Source of the DNA: RACS-047 sp031553855
Lineage (GTDB): Bacteria; Bacillota; Clostridia; Christensenellales; Pumilibacteraceae
Length of the DNA stretch: 64,000 bases
Direction: 5' to 3'
Assembly: GCA_031553855.1 (NCBI GenBank)
Contig: JAVBKW010000031.1
Span: 13,272-77,271 of the forward strand
Positions 8,022 through 17,963 of the stretch are shown piece after piece. Positions within the stretch are counted from its first letter, which is position 1. Each line of letters starts with the position of its first letter. The notes beneath the pieces were generated by a model, which was not told the DNA's origin, did not search any database, and saw only the letters and a program-made list of their open reading frames with translations. Position numbers and translations under genes: made by a program.

Positions 8022-8987
8022 ATGAATATTTACGATATTGCTAAAATCGCGAATGTTTCTACAGCCACCGTATCCCGATATATCAATAAATCGGGATACG
8101 TGGGCAAAAAGACCGCCTCCGCGTTAGAGGCGATCATTTCTAAGACCGGGTATTCGCCTTCCGTCGCAGCGAAGACTTTATCTACCGGAAATTCCTTTAA
8201 GCTGATAGGTCTTGTTTGTTACAATATAGACGACCTTTATTACGCCAAGTCCGTTTCTGTTTTAGAAAAGGAGCTGAAAAAAAGCGGCTATGAAATGATT
8301 TTATCCTGTACCGGAAAAAGCATTGAAGAAAAAGAAGCGGCGATCACTATGTTAATAAGCAAAAGCGTCGACGCTATTATTTTTATCGGTTCTGTGTTTA
8401 TGGACGGCAGCGGTAAAATAATAAAGGATGCGGCGCAAAAAGTTCCCTGCTTTATTATTAATGCCGAAATAAGCGGTAATAATATCTTTTCGCTCTATTG
8501 TGACGACCGCGCGGCAGTAAGGTCGGTAACGACGCAATTATTAGAGTCAGGCTGCAAAAAACCTTTATTTCTTTATGACGTGCAAACCTACGGCAGCGAA
8601 CAAAAAAAACAAGGTTTTTTAGATACTGTCAAAAACGGCTGCTGTGTAAATGTTCCGGAAACTTTTGACGAAATCATTATATCATTACATAAAATTTACG
8701 AAAAACATCTTCCCGACGGTATAGTCTGCGCAAACGATTTAATTGCTGCCGCTGTATTGTCTTATTTAAAAACCAGAAATATCTGTGTACCCCATCAAGT
8801 TAAGGTAATCGGGCACAATAATTCGCTTCTTGCAAAATGCTCGTCGCCTACCCTTACAAGTATAGATAACCGCGTAGAAGCGTTGTCGGAGGCCACCGCC
8901 CAAAATATCGTAAAGCTTTTTGACGGTGAAAAAATACAAAATAAAATTAAAATAGATTATATTATAAAAAGAAGGGGGAGTTTTTAA
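8022..8987 (+). CDS. LacI-family transcriptional regulator of galacturonate genes
   Basis: A 321-residue repressor with an N-terminal helix-turn-helix (NIYDIAKIANVSTATVSRY, residues 2-20) and hinge (about 40-60), then a periplasmic-binding-protein-like sensor domain. I place the start at the ATG at 8022, preceded by AAGAGGAAA, rather than a start 45 bases earlier that would add a tail before the HTH. The stop is one base before the uxaC ATG, so both form an operon. Its operator lies 62 bases upstream. The likely effector is a uronate intermediate such as KDG, by analogy with KdgR-type regulators; this is inference. Confidence 0.9.
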   Translation: MNIYDIAKIANVSTATVSRYINKSGYVGKKTASALEAIISKTGYSPSVAAKTLSTGNSFKLIGLVCYNIDDLYYAKSVSVLEKELKKSGYEMILSCTGKSIEEKEAAITMLISKSVDAIIFIGSVFMDGSGKIIKDAAQKVPCFIINAEISGNNIFSLYCDDRAAVRSVTTQLLESGCKKPLFLYDVQTYGSEQKKQGFLDTVKNGCCVNVPETFDEIIISLHKIYEKHLPDGIVCANDLIAAAVLSYLKTRNICVPHQVKVIGHNNSLLAKCSSPTLTSIDNRVEALSEATAQNIVKLFDGEKIQNKIKIDYIIKRRGSF

Positions 8988-8988
8988 T

Positions 8989-10374
8989 ATGAATTTTTTA
9001 GATGATAATTTGTTGCTTGAAAGTGATTTGGCGGTCAGTCTCTACAACGACTACGCCAAGGATATGCCGATAATCGACTATCATTCGCACTTATCTCCGC
9101 AAGAGATAGCCGATGATAAGAAGTTTTATAACCTGTCGGAATTGTGGCTGAAAGGCGACCATTATAAATGGCGGCTGATGCGCAACTGCGGCGTAGATGA
9201 AAAATACATCACGGGCGATGCAGCCGATAAAGAAAAATTTATTAAGTTCGCAGAAATTTTACCGCTCTGCATAGGTAACCCGATTTACATTTGGTGCCAT
9301 TTAGAATTGAAAAAATATTTCAATATAAGCGGGGAAATTAATGAAGAAACTGCATCGGATATTTTCGACAAGACCGCCGCTATGATGAAGGACGGCTCTT
9401 ATTCGGCGCAAAAGCTGATAAAGGGCTCGAACGTCAGTTTATTATGCACAACAGACGATCCGCTCGACGATCTTAAATGGCATAAGCAAATCGCCTCATC
9501 CGGATTTCCTGTAAAAGTTTCCCCCACTTTCCGCCCCGATAAAGCAATCAATATAGATAAAGCAGGCTTTGCCGATTATGTGAAAAACCTAACAGGCAAA
9601 AAGAAACCGGCGCTTGATAATATTTTATCCGCGCTGTCCGCCAAGCTTGATTATTTCCAAAACGCCGGGTGTTTTATTTCCGACCACGCGCTGGATAATT
9701 ACACTTTTATGGACTGCTGTCGCTTTGAAGCCGAAGAAATAGTGGAAAATGCAATAAATGGCGAATACCTTTCTAAGGAAGAAGTTGAACAATATAAGAC
9801 ATTTATATTGCTGTTTTTAGCAAAAGAATACAGCCGCCGCAATATGGCTATGCAGCTGCACTTTTGCTGCCAAAGAAACAACAACACACCGATGTTTGAG
9901 CGCCTAGGCCCGGACACCGGCTTTGATTCAATTAACAGCTCCCGCGATCCGCATAAACTCGTTGCCTTTTTGAATATGCTGGAAAGCGAAAACACGCTGC
10001 CCAAAACGATTATTTATTCGCTCGACCCCGGCGACGATAAGCTCATCAATACAATTATCAACTGCTACCAAGGCAGCGGCATAAAAGGAAAAATTCAGCA
10101 CGGTTCGGCGTGGTGGTTCAACGACACCAAATTTGGCATGAAGTCGCACTTAAAAAGCCTGTCCGAATACTCAGTACTGGGCAACTTTATAGGTATGCTC
10201 ACAGATTCGAGAAGTTTCACTTCCTACGTCCGCCACGATTATTTCAGACGAATCTTATGCAATCACATTGCCGAATGCGTCAATTGCGGCGAATATCCCG
10301 AAAACATCCCTGCTCTGAAAAAACTTACGCAAGATGTTTGTTACAATAACGTCAAAAAATATTTTGAAGTTTAA
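8989..10374 (+). CDS. uxaC: Uronate (glucuronate/galacturonate) isomerase
   Basis: It isomerises D-galacturonate to D-tagaturonate (and D-glucuronate to fructuronate), the entry step of the pathway. The 461-residue product fits the family. The N-terminal DYHSHLSP segment (about residues 33-40) carries the metal-binding His pair of this amidohydrolase-fold enzyme. It is coupled to the LacI gene (one-base gap, GAAGGGGGAG ribosome site inside the regulator's last codons). Together with uxaB, uxaA, kdgK and eda the isomerase route from galacturonate to pyruvate and glyceraldehyde 3-phosphate is complete; mannonate dehydratase is absent here. Confidence 0.93.
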   Translation: MNFLDDNLLLESDLAVSLYNDYAKDMPIIDYHSHLSPQEIADDKKFYNLSELWLKGDHYKWRLMRNCGVDEKYITGDAADKEKFIKFAEILPLCIGNPIYIWCHLELKKYFNISGEINEETASDIFDKTAAMMKDGSYSAQKLIKGSNVSLLCTTDDPLDDLKWHKQIASSGFPVKVSPTFRPDKAINIDKAGFADYVKNLTGKKKPALDNILSALSAKLDYFQNAGCFISDHALDNYTFMDCCRFEAEEIVENAINGEYLSKEEVEQYKTFILLFLAKEYSRRNMAMQLHFCCQRNNNTPMFERLGPDTGFDSINSSRDPHKLVAFLNMLESENTLPKTIIYSLDPGDDKLINTIINCYQGSGIKGKIQHGSAWWFNDTKFGMKSHLKSLSEYSVLGNFIGMLTDSRSFTSYVRHDYFRRILCNHIAECVNCGEYPENIPALKKLTQDVCYNNVKKYFEV

Positions 10375-10470
10375 ATTGCCTTAACTAATTCTTCAATTAG
10401 TGTACGCAAACTGCAATTCCTTCCCTTGAATTAGTAAGTAAAAAAATATTGCTTCTGAAATCTTCACGCG

Positions 10471-11679
10471 CTAAAACTGCTCAAATGTCTCCTTGTGAAA
10501 CTTGTCACCCATTAAGGTTTTTAAAATTACTTGAGCGTACATTCTTACGCCGAAATCGTTGGGGTGGTTGATATTATTTGCCAAATAGTCACGCGTTTTT
10601 TTACCCATATTTTCAAGTTCCTTTGACATGCTGCAAACGGGAGCTACGGCGACGTTTTCATATTTTTTTGCAATTTTATTAAGAGTTTCTTCAAAATATC
10701 TTTGATTGCCAAGCCAAGTACTTTCAGTGTTGGGGAGCATACTCGAAACAAGTAAAACGTTCGAACCGGGATTATCTTTTAGAAAAGCTTTAATCATATT
10801 TTCGGTATTTTCTTCATAAACAGCTAACCTTGTGAACGAATCATTCATACCAAAGGCCAAAATTAATAAATCGGCTTTTTGGTCGAGAGCTTTTTCTTCA
10901 AAATTATTGATACCGTCTGTAGATGTCCATCCTCCTACAGCCTCATTCATATATTTTATTTTAGAGCCGGTTTTTTCCTTTAAAAAATCACAAACCATTT
11001 GAGTCCACGAAGGCGTGTACGGACTAACATTACCGCCCGAAATAGTTCCGCTTGCATTGCAGCCCGTGGTTATGCTATCTCCGTAAAACATTATTTCTGC
11101 ATTCCCGGAACCTAACTTTTGGATAAAAGACGAGAATTTTTTCTCTTGCGATGCAGGAACAAAACCGTTATAGGCATCATCGTGACTATATGTTACCGCC
11201 ATTTGACGGGATGTAAACATATCTCCCTCACCATACTTTAAATACCTTTGAGCATCAAATTTTTGCTCAACTTTTTCCCGGTCGATCGGGATAGAAACAG
11301 CGTCTTCTGATGAGCGGTAGTATTCGTCAATCTCAAAATACGGCATTGCAGAATCCTTTGTCCGCGTTATTGTTTTTCCGCTTAAAGTATAGTCCTTACC
11401 TTCGGTATAGGTTATATCAAGCCCATAATTGCGTACCGAAATAATATTTGAAGGCTTATACATCAAGCTTACCGACGATTCTTTGCCTACGAACATAATC
11501 GTTTCGTTATAAATTTCACGGGTATTCCATAGCGGCTGTAAGTAAGCCTGTATATTATATGTGTCCACAGTAATCAAATCCTTTTTTTTAGCTAATTTAT
11601 TTGGCGAGCCACAGCTTGAGGCGACTAAACTAAAAACAATTACCGCAATAATCAATACTTTTTTGAATTTATTTTTCAC
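10471..11679 (-). CDS. SGNH/GDSL-family esterase, lipoprotein
   Basis: A 402-residue secreted lipoprotein. From the GTG at 11679 it has a hydrophobic signal and a lipobox ending at Cys23 (VASSC). An N-terminal beta domain of about 170 residues is followed by an SGNH hydrolase domain: block I GDSITTG with nucleophile Ser202, the GMND block III, and a C-terminal NHPND with the catalytic His. Such proteins deacetylate plant polysaccharides, which suits its place at the end of a glycosidase operon. I choose GTG because a GGAGGG ribosome site lies 4-9 bases before it; an upstream ATG at 11691 overlaps that site. It converges with uxaC. Confidence 0.85.
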   Translation of the reverse strand: MKNKFKKVLIIAVIVFSLVASSCGSPNKLAKKKDLITVDTYNIQAYLQPLWNTREIYNETIMFVGKESSVSLMYKPSNIISVRNYGLDITYTEGKDYTLSGKTITRTKDSAMPYFEIDEYYRSSEDAVSIPIDREKVEQKFDAQRYLKYGEGDMFTSRQMAVTYSHDDAYNGFVPASQEKKFSSFIQKLGSGNAEIMFYGDSITTGCNASGTISGGNVSPYTPSWTQMVCDFLKEKTGSKIKYMNEAVGGWTSTDGINNFEEKALDQKADLLILAFGMNDSFTRLAVYEENTENMIKAFLKDNPGSNVLLVSSMLPNTESTWLGNQRYFEETLNKIAKKYENVAVAPVCSMSKELENMGKKTRDYLANNINHPNDFGVRMYAQVILKTLMGDKFHKETFEQF

Positions 11680-11718
11680 ATTTCCCTCCATTTAACCGGC
11701 AAATTTTCAGCTTTCAGA

Positions 11719-12762
11719 TCAATCAAAGTCTTCTATTTTCCAATTATCGCGCCAGCGTATTACGGGCTTACCGTTCTCAAAAGTTATCGGCAACCAAACA
11801 TAATCTGCCTTCGAGGTATTAAACGAAGAATATTTATTAAACTCTGTAAAATGCACTCCGTTCAAAACCGAATCCCACAAATTAGGCATATCTTCAGGTA
11901 AATCTGTAAGCCATCTGTCGCCCAGCGCGATATAAAGATTCTCTTTATCAGGATGCTTAAAAACAGATGAAAACTGAGCTGAAAATGAGTTTTTATCTTT
12001 ATCGTCAATGCAAGGATCCCCAAGACTTTCCCACACTCCGAAATAATTATCGCAAACCGCGATATTAGACGGATTAGAGAAATAACCTGTCGTTCCGGAT
12101 GTCAGTAAATATTTTTTGTTGTTTTTTTCAAAAAAAGCCGGAGCTTCGCGCACGAACGGCGGTGCTCCAAATTGCATATTAACAGAATAATTGCCCGTAA
12201 CATCAAGATAATCCGGTGTAAGCTCCGCGCAAACAAGATTAAAATGCACTTGTTCAAAATAAATATAAGCTTTTTTATTTTTTTGGTCAACTACTAAATC
12301 GAAATCACCTGAATTAAAGCCCAAAGGATGAAAATATTTTACGACTTTAAAGGGTTTTTCTATATTGTCAGAAACGGCTACACACATATATTGGCACTGC
12401 CAATCGTCTCTGTCATCATTACTGCCGGCAAGCTTTATCCACATAACAAAACGTTTATCTTTTTCGTTGTAAATAATATGGGGACGATCCACAATTTTAT
12501 TGGGATGCAACGGACTTTTTTCATCCGTTTCCGGAAACAAAATCGTTCCCACTTTCTTCCAGTTATAAAAATCATCCGATGAATAAAGGTTTACTCCGTT
12601 GTGCCAAATCCCGTTTCCTGAAACAGTATTTTCTTTATTTTCGCCATACCAATAAAATTTATTACCAACATATAACATCGAACCGCCGTGAGCCTGTATT
12701 CTGTTGCCTTCTGTATCAAGCCAAACTTTGCCCGGATTGATGCAATCATATTTTTTTATCAT
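11719..12762 (-). CDS. Glycoside hydrolase family 43 protein
   Basis: A 347-residue five-bladed beta-propeller enzyme without a signal peptide, so probably cytoplasmic. The start INPGKVWLD followed by IQAHGGSMLYVGNKFYWYGEN matches the GH43 branch that includes exo-beta-1,3-galactanases (subfamily 24). SGDFDLVVD (about residues 150-158) and PPFVREAPAFF (about 200-210) should hold the conserved propeller-blade acids. Subfamily is judged by eye, so beta-galactanase, arabinofuranosidase and xylosidase all remain possible. It lies 18 bases after the GH106-like gene and 39 before the esterase. Confidence 0.8.
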   Translation of the reverse strand: MIKKYDCINPGKVWLDTEGNRIQAHGGSMLYVGNKFYWYGENKENTVSGNGIWHNGVNLYSSDDFYNWKKVGTILFPETDEKSPLHPNKIVDRPHIIYNEKDKRFVMWIKLAGSNDDRDDWQCQYMCVAVSDNIEKPFKVVKYFHPLGFNSGDFDLVVDQKNKKAYIYFEQVHFNLVCAELTPDYLDVTGNYSVNMQFGAPPFVREAPAFFEKNNKKYLLTSGTTGYFSNPSNIAVCDNYFGVWESLGDPCIDDKDKNSFSAQFSSVFKHPDKENLYIALGDRWLTDLPEDMPNLWDSVLNGVHFTEFNKYSSFNTSKADYVWLPITFENGKPVIRWRDNWKIEDFD

Positions 12763-12780
12763 ATTATTTTTATCCCTTTT

Positions 12781-15663
12781 CTATATTATTTTAATACCAA
12801 ATTCAATAAAACTATATTCGGGCTGCCATAATTCACCCAAAGGATCGCACCAGCCGCGTTTATCTGTGAAAGACGAAGGACCGACAAACTCTGGATCCCC
12901 CGCGGTATTATGAAAAGGACCAAAGAAGTTACGGTTAGTTGAATAAAGTTCCAAAGTTATTTTATTTGATCCGTTTACTAAATAATCGGTAATATCTATA
13001 GTATAAGGCGGCCACAAAACTGATTTGACAATTTTATCGTTCACGATAATGTTTAACGACGGACAAGACTTTTTAAAACATAATCCATATTTTTTACCGG
13101 GTTCAACATTTATGTTAATAGTTTTTGATAATTCAACAGAGCCTCTAAAAAATAATAGTCCGGTCTTTGTCAGGTTATGCGTATCTGTTTTGCAATTAAG
13201 TTTGCCTATATAAAAATTTTTTGCTTCTAAGCAATTAGGTTTTTCAACAAATTCGTCCGCATAAACGCCAAAGTCTCCTAACAAATAGACATTTTCAAGC
13301 TCCGAGATATAAGTAATTTTATTTTTTTCCGTATCCAAAACACCGGGGTCGTTCATAACATGATATATATATTCGGATTGCTTAAATTCTGTATGTATTT
13401 CTACTTGATTTTTACCGATCAGAATATTTTCCGACACAGAATAAGCGTCGAGTTTAAGCCCGCTATAAAAATACGATGATTTACTCTGCGAAATATCCTT
13501 GCCGTTAAGATATACTTTGCCGTTTTTCATCGTTTCAACAGCAAAAAACATTTTAGAGGGTTTTTCAGATACGTTAAAGCTATATCTTAATTTTAAATGT
13601 GCGTCTTTCCTTGTTTCGATAAGCTTTTCAAACAACAACAAAACATCCGGATACTGAATAAAGCTTTCGTCATTTACGGAACATTCCGGACAATCTAAAA
13701 CAAAAGCATTATCATTATTAAGTTTTAAGTCCCATAAATTTCCGTCGTTATTTACTACAGAATAGATTTTATCGATTTCGTTATTTTTTTGCCGGCTTTC
13801 CATTAAAAGCATCGATTCAAAAGGTTGAAAACGTATTTCTTTTTCCGGCAACAACAAAGAAGAAAAATCGTTCAGGTCGTAACGCTCAAACGTATCTGTA
13901 ACTTTGATAGTTGTAATCTTATCTTCAGTATTTATAAGATAATAATATTCCATATCCTCGTATCTGCGTTTAAAAATTCGAAGATTATTAGTATTATCAA
14001 AAAGTTTTTGCTTTTTTGCACTGATTATAAGGTTTAAACTTACCGTTTCGATTTTTTGGAAAAACGTTTCAACTTCACTACTCTTATGTCCCTCCAACAT
14101 AAACGGAGCTCGCGATTCAATAACAATTTCACCGCCTCCGGCACTAAATTCCTTGATAAAATCAAAAGTTTCTTTATCTAAATTCATCAAATCAGACAAA
14201 ATTATTGTTTTATAAGAGCACTCGCCTATTATAAAAGTGTTCTTATTAACTTTACCGTATTTTTTCAAAATGCACTCTGAGCCTATGTCGTAATCGATTA
14301 CAGCGTCATCTAATTTTTGACAAACATTTTCAAAATTTCTCTCAATAATTTCGCAATCATTATTTCTGAAGCCGTTCCAATAACAATAAGCTGATTTGAC
14401 GGGAGAAAACACTAAGATATCGCAAAGCCTCTCGCTTTGCGAAATAAGAGCGGCCAACTTATCGCAATAATCATTAAATATTTTCATATTAGGCCACCAG
14501 GGCTGATGTATAAATAAAGAAGGCGGATAATCTCTTTTACGGTTGCCCTGCAAAGAATAAGCCATCAGGTGCTGACATGTCAAATCAACACCGTTGAAAT
14601 ACATCCATTCGGCTATATTTTTCAATTGCGCCGGCGTAATACTCCAGCTTGTTAGCGAAAACATTTCGGAGAGTACTCTTTTTTTCCCCGTTTGTTTGGC
14701 AATCGAAGAAATCTGGCGCGGGATAAAATTTTTGCCTATTTCGCGTCCAAGCCAATCTAGTCCGGGATAGTGCATATAATCCATCGCCGCCATAAGATCT
14801 CCAGAAGATTCCATTTGACCTGAGAGAGAATTTTCGTCATAACCATGACCGGTCAAAATATAGCCGTTTTTATCGCACCAATCATAAATTTGTTTATAAT
14901 AATTATTTACCAAAAGACAGTTGGCAATATCATAATAACGGTATCTAAATTCTTTGAATCCTTCTCCGTTTATAAATAAAAGACCTAAAAATTTTTTATA
15001 ATCTTCACCGTAACGTGCAACATATTCTTCTTCTATATATTTTGAGTGAGGGCACTGCTTGACTCCGAATTGGGGTTCATCCGTAAAAAACCCTTTAAAG
15101 CCGTCACCGAAAAGCTCTTTGTATTTTTCATGCGTCGAATCTATAAAATATTTAACTGCTTCCGGATTTAAAATGTCGGCATAATCGCAGCTTTCCATGT
15201 AATAAACCGCACATCTGGGAAAAGTTATATTATCATCAGATTTAAGCTCGGTGCCGTTTACTGTATCATAAAAGCCTATAATGTTTTTAACTGATTGCGC
15301 CTCGCTCAAAGAATTAATAATTATACTCTTCAACCACTTTACGCAAAAATTTTTATTTTTTTCGACAACCTTACCGCCTGCAAAACCGCTGGGCCAACCG
15401 TTTTCATCATAAATATAAGCATCAATCCCTAACTGCCGGGCTTCTTCAATGCCGGCTTTTATGGCGTCGAACCATTCATTGCTCATATATTCGGTAGTAC
15501 AACCGCCGCGCGCATGCATAAAAAAGCCGCCGACTCCGCCCTCGGACATTTCTCTGACCTGCTTTCTGATTTCGTTCGGATCAAGCTTATCGTTAAACGA
15601 CCAAAATGGCAGAGATTTATATTTATACTTATTATTGCAAATTTTTTGAAACATAGATTTCAT
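12781..15663 (-). CDS. GH106-like glycoside hydrolase (putative alpha-L-rhamnosidase)
   Basis: A 960-residue protein without signal peptide. The N-terminal block (WSFNDKLDPNEIRKQ, about residues 21-35; GGFFMHARGG, about 45-54; YDENGWPSG, about 80-88; FTDEPQFG near 195) is the pattern of the GH106 family, whose known members remove alpha-L-rhamnose from rhamnogalacturonan. The C-terminal 350 residues are beta-rich and look like GH2-type sugar-binding domains. It starts four bases after the stop of the GntR/LacI gene, with only a distant AGGAG, so it is probably translationally coupled. Family assignment is from recognised motifs; substrate is inferred from the neighbouring galacturonate genes. 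Confidence 0.75.
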   Translation of the reverse strand: MKSMFQKICNNKYKYKSLPFWSFNDKLDPNEIRKQVREMSEGGVGGFFMHARGGCTTEYMSNEWFDAIKAGIEEARQLGIDAYIYDENGWPSGFAGGKVVEKNKNFCVKWLKSIIINSLSEAQSVKNIIGFYDTVNGTELKSDDNITFPRCAVYYMESCDYADILNPEAVKYFIDSTHEKYKELFGDGFKGFFTDEPQFGVKQCPHSKYIEEEYVARYGEDYKKFLGLLFINGEGFKEFRYRYYDIANCLLVNNYYKQIYDWCDKNGYILTGHGYDENSLSGQMESSGDLMAAMDYMHYPGLDWLGREIGKNFIPRQISSIAKQTGKKRVLSEMFSLTSWSITPAQLKNIAEWMYFNGVDLTCQHLMAYSLQGNRKRDYPPSLFIHQPWWPNMKIFNDYCDKLAALISQSERLCDILVFSPVKSAYCYWNGFRNNDCEIIERNFENVCQKLDDAVIDYDIGSECILKKYGKVNKNTFIIGECSYKTIILSDLMNLDKETFDFIKEFSAGGGEIVIESRAPFMLEGHKSSEVETFFQKIETVSLNLIISAKKQKLFDNTNNLRIFKRRYEDMEYYYLINTEDKITTIKVTDTFERYDLNDFSSLLLPEKEIRFQPFESMLLMESRQKNNEIDKIYSVVNNDGNLWDLKLNNDNAFVLDCPECSVNDESFIQYPDVLLLFEKLIETRKDAHLKLRYSFNVSEKPSKMFFAVETMKNGKVYLNGKDISQSKSSYFYSGLKLDAYSVSENILIGKNQVEIHTEFKQSEYIYHVMNDPGVLDTEKNKITYISELENVYLLGDFGVYADEFVEKPNCLEAKNFYIGKLNCKTDTHNLTKTGLLFFRGSVELSKTININVEPGKKYGLCFKKSCPSLNIIVNDKIVKSVLWPPYTIDITDYLVNGSNKITLELYSTNRNFFGPFHNTAGDPEFVGPSSFTDKRGWCDPLGELWQPEYSFIEFGIKII

Positions 15664-15667
15664 GGCG

Positions 15668-16747
15668 TTAGATATTTTTTAACTCCTGCTCAATTATTGT
15701 GTGATTGAATATACCGCCTGACTTTTTTTTGTACTCGATCGCCTCGTATAATAAACGTCCTATTTCTTTGCCCATTTGATATTTCGGAATTTTTACACTT
15801 GGAAATTTATATCCGCACTTTTCCTGAATAGCCGAATCAAATCCGAATCCGCCAAAGAGAAAATCTATGCCGTAAACAAAACTGGCTTTTTGCAGACAAT
15901 TTATTATAGGCAAAGCTAATGCGTCATTATGAAGAAAAATTCCTGTTTTATGTTTTCTGGAAAGTTTATCTTTAATTTGATCAAGAGCGTTATCTTCCTT
16001 AATATCAATTATTATGCTCTGCATATTGTGACTTTTTACTATCGTTTCATAACCTTTTTTACGTTCGTGAATTGCCACAAAATCAGTATCCCCTATCAAA
16101 ACATGGATAAGCTTTTGGCAGCCGCGGTCAATGAGAGTTTCGCAGATTTTCATTGAAGGAATGACGTCATTACAATAGACCGAGTCACAAATAAAATCTT
16201 CGGGCGGTTTTCCAAGCATAACAAAAGGCACGTTATGTTCTATCATTAGCTTATAATTACGCATAGACTTATCAAAAACATTACGTAAAGGAGTTATTAT
16301 AAAACCGTCAATTTTAGAGTCTATCAATTTATTGATGTTTTGAAATTCCTCAAAAAAGTTTTTTCCCTCAACGGTTATGAGATCATATTTGTACTTATAA
16401 AAAGTTTGCCTGAGCGAAACTTCCAGTTCCTGATAATATCCAGGATCCGGCACGACAAACGAAACTTTTTTATCAGCTTTTGCATCAGATTCATAGTAAT
16501 AGTTTTGCTCAAGTTTTTTTATTGCATCTTTGCTTACTCTTGTACCGTCACCAATTCTCCGAATAACATAACCGCATTCTTCCAATCTTGCGTAAGACTT
16601 ACGTACTGTACCGCGTGCAACCCCGAAATAAGAAGCAGCCGCCAATTCTGAGAGAATCAAATCATTAGATTTTAATTCACCCGTCAGAATCTGATTTACA
16701 TTGTAATCAAAAATTTGATCGTCAATAGTTAAAATCTTATTAATCAT
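15668..16747 (-). CDS. GntR/LacI hybrid transcriptional regulator
   Basis: A 359-residue regulator with an N-terminal winged helix of GntR type (residues about 10-75, with ELAAASYFGVARGTVRKSY as the recognition helix region) fused to a LacI-like sugar-sensing domain (about 90-350), the arrangement of AraR. It is inside the operon, overlapping the preceding lipoprotein gene by 4 bases and coupled to the GH106-like gene. It probably controls its own operon from the promoter at 25624-25652 in response to a released sugar. Confidence 0.87.
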   Translation of the reverse strand: MINKILTIDDQIFDYNVNQILTGELKSNDLILSELAAASYFGVARGTVRKSYARLEECGYVIRRIGDGTRVSKDAIKKLEQNYYYESDAKADKKVSFVVPDPGYYQELEVSLRQTFYKYKYDLITVEGKNFFEEFQNINKLIDSKIDGFIITPLRNVFDKSMRNYKLMIEHNVPFVMLGKPPEDFICDSVYCNDVIPSMKICETLIDRGCQKLIHVLIGDTDFVAIHERKKGYETIVKSHNMQSIIIDIKEDNALDQIKDKLSRKHKTGIFLHNDALALPIINCLQKASFVYGIDFLFGGFGFDSAIQEKCGYKFPSVKIPKYQMGKEIGRLLYEAIEYKKKSGGIFNHTIIEQELKNI

Positions 16748-17949
16748 TTTCTAAGACTACCCGCATATTTGTAAATACCTTCAAGATTTCCGTTATAAAG
16801 CTCACATAAAACTTCTGCGCGCTTCTTGGGCATAATTTCACCGTTACTGTTCGGCTCTGTAAAAAAACCGTAGTAAGGCTCGCCGGATCCAAGTTCACTG
16901 CCTGCGGTAGATGAATCGTTATACATGCGGAAAGAAAAAAGTGTTTCGACAAACGGCATATCGTTTTTGATATAATTGTACGCATCTCTTAAATATTTGC
17001 CTGCGTTTATATCGCGGCTTTCTTCGCCCATGTCGATAAATCCGAACTCAGATAAAACAACTTTTTTTCCATTATCGCCGTATTTTTTTGCTACATCGTA
17101 ACATGTGATATTAATATCGCGCCACTCTTCATCGACTTCATAGTCAAACTTTATTGTATTATAGGGATGCCAACACAATACGTCGAAATAATCGTCAGAA
17201 TTTGTTGACTTTACACTTCCGGCAGGGAAATTACCCGATTTAATATCTTTATAAATGTTTTCAAGACAGATCTCAACATACTTCATACTTCCAAAAGGAG
17301 CCAGCCCCGGCATAACAGAAACGCTTGCAGGATTACCCTCTTTAATGCCCTTTGTCGCGTAATACATATAATCTGTCATGATTTTGCACTTTTCTGCGCT
17401 AGAATAGGCGTTTCCGGTTACAGGCTTTAAGAACGGGTCATGGTTCATTTCATTGCCAACTTCCCAATAGGTAATCTCAGGAAAAGCTTTTGCCGTAGTT
17501 TCCCAAGCCTGACGGTTTTCTTCTAAAAATTGCCTATATTCGGAATTGGCGGTTTCATCTCTTGAGGGAACCATGCTGGAAAATCCGCCGTCATAGTAAT
17601 AATAATGATTCATAGCGATAATATGTTCTATACCGGCGTCTTTTAGTTTTTTGATTATATTTTTAAATTTTACAATACCGCTGTTAATGAGCGTTGTCGG
17701 AGAAGATAGATATTCGTTTTGGTGCATCCACAATCTGGCAGCTTTAACATTCATCTGTTTATAAAGATCAATAGTTACATCAAGATCAAAATTTTTTACA
17801 TTGCTTGCACCCAAAGGCTCTGCAAATCCGTTTAAATATTTGTCACGTTCGTTAATATATCCGGGACCCTTAGGTGTATTATCATTACATCCCGCCGCTA
17901 TGCCGCACATAAAAAATGCAGCCAAAATAACCGAAATAATTTTTTTCAT
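16744..17949 (-). CDS. Secreted glycoside hydrolase-like lipoprotein (clan GH-A type)
   Basis: A 401-residue lipoprotein: signal peptide with lipobox Cys21 (IAAGC), then a TIM-barrel-like domain. The two clan GH-A acids are visible: Glu167 in YWEVGNEMNH (acid/base) and Glu301 in VVLSEFGF (nucleophile). ARLWMHQNEY near residue 72 is the usual Arg strand. The exact family (GH39- or GH5-like) is not clear to me. I place the start at 17949 behind an AGGGAG site; an open frame continues 85 codons further into the permease gene and is rejected. The gene lies 14 bases after the permease and overlaps the regulator by 4. Confidence 0.8.
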   Translation of the reverse strand: MKKIISVILAAFFMCGIAAGCNDNTPKGPGYINERDKYLNGFAEPLGASNVKNFDLDVTIDLYKQMNVKAARLWMHQNEYLSSPTTLINSGIVKFKNIIKKLKDAGIEHIIAMNHYYYYDGGFSSMVPSRDETANSEYRQFLEENRQAWETTAKAFPEITYWEVGNEMNHDPFLKPVTGNAYSSAEKCKIMTDYMYYATKGIKEGNPASVSVMPGLAPFGSMKYVEICLENIYKDIKSGNFPAGSVKSTNSDDYFDVLCWHPYNTIKFDYEVDEEWRDINITCYDVAKKYGDNGKKVVLSEFGFIDMGEESRDINAGKYLRDAYNYIKNDMPFVETLFSFRMYNDSSTAGSELGSGEPYYGFFTEPNSNGEIMPKKRAEVLCELYNGNLEGIYKYAGSLRK

Positions 17950-17963
17950 AATAATCTCCCTTT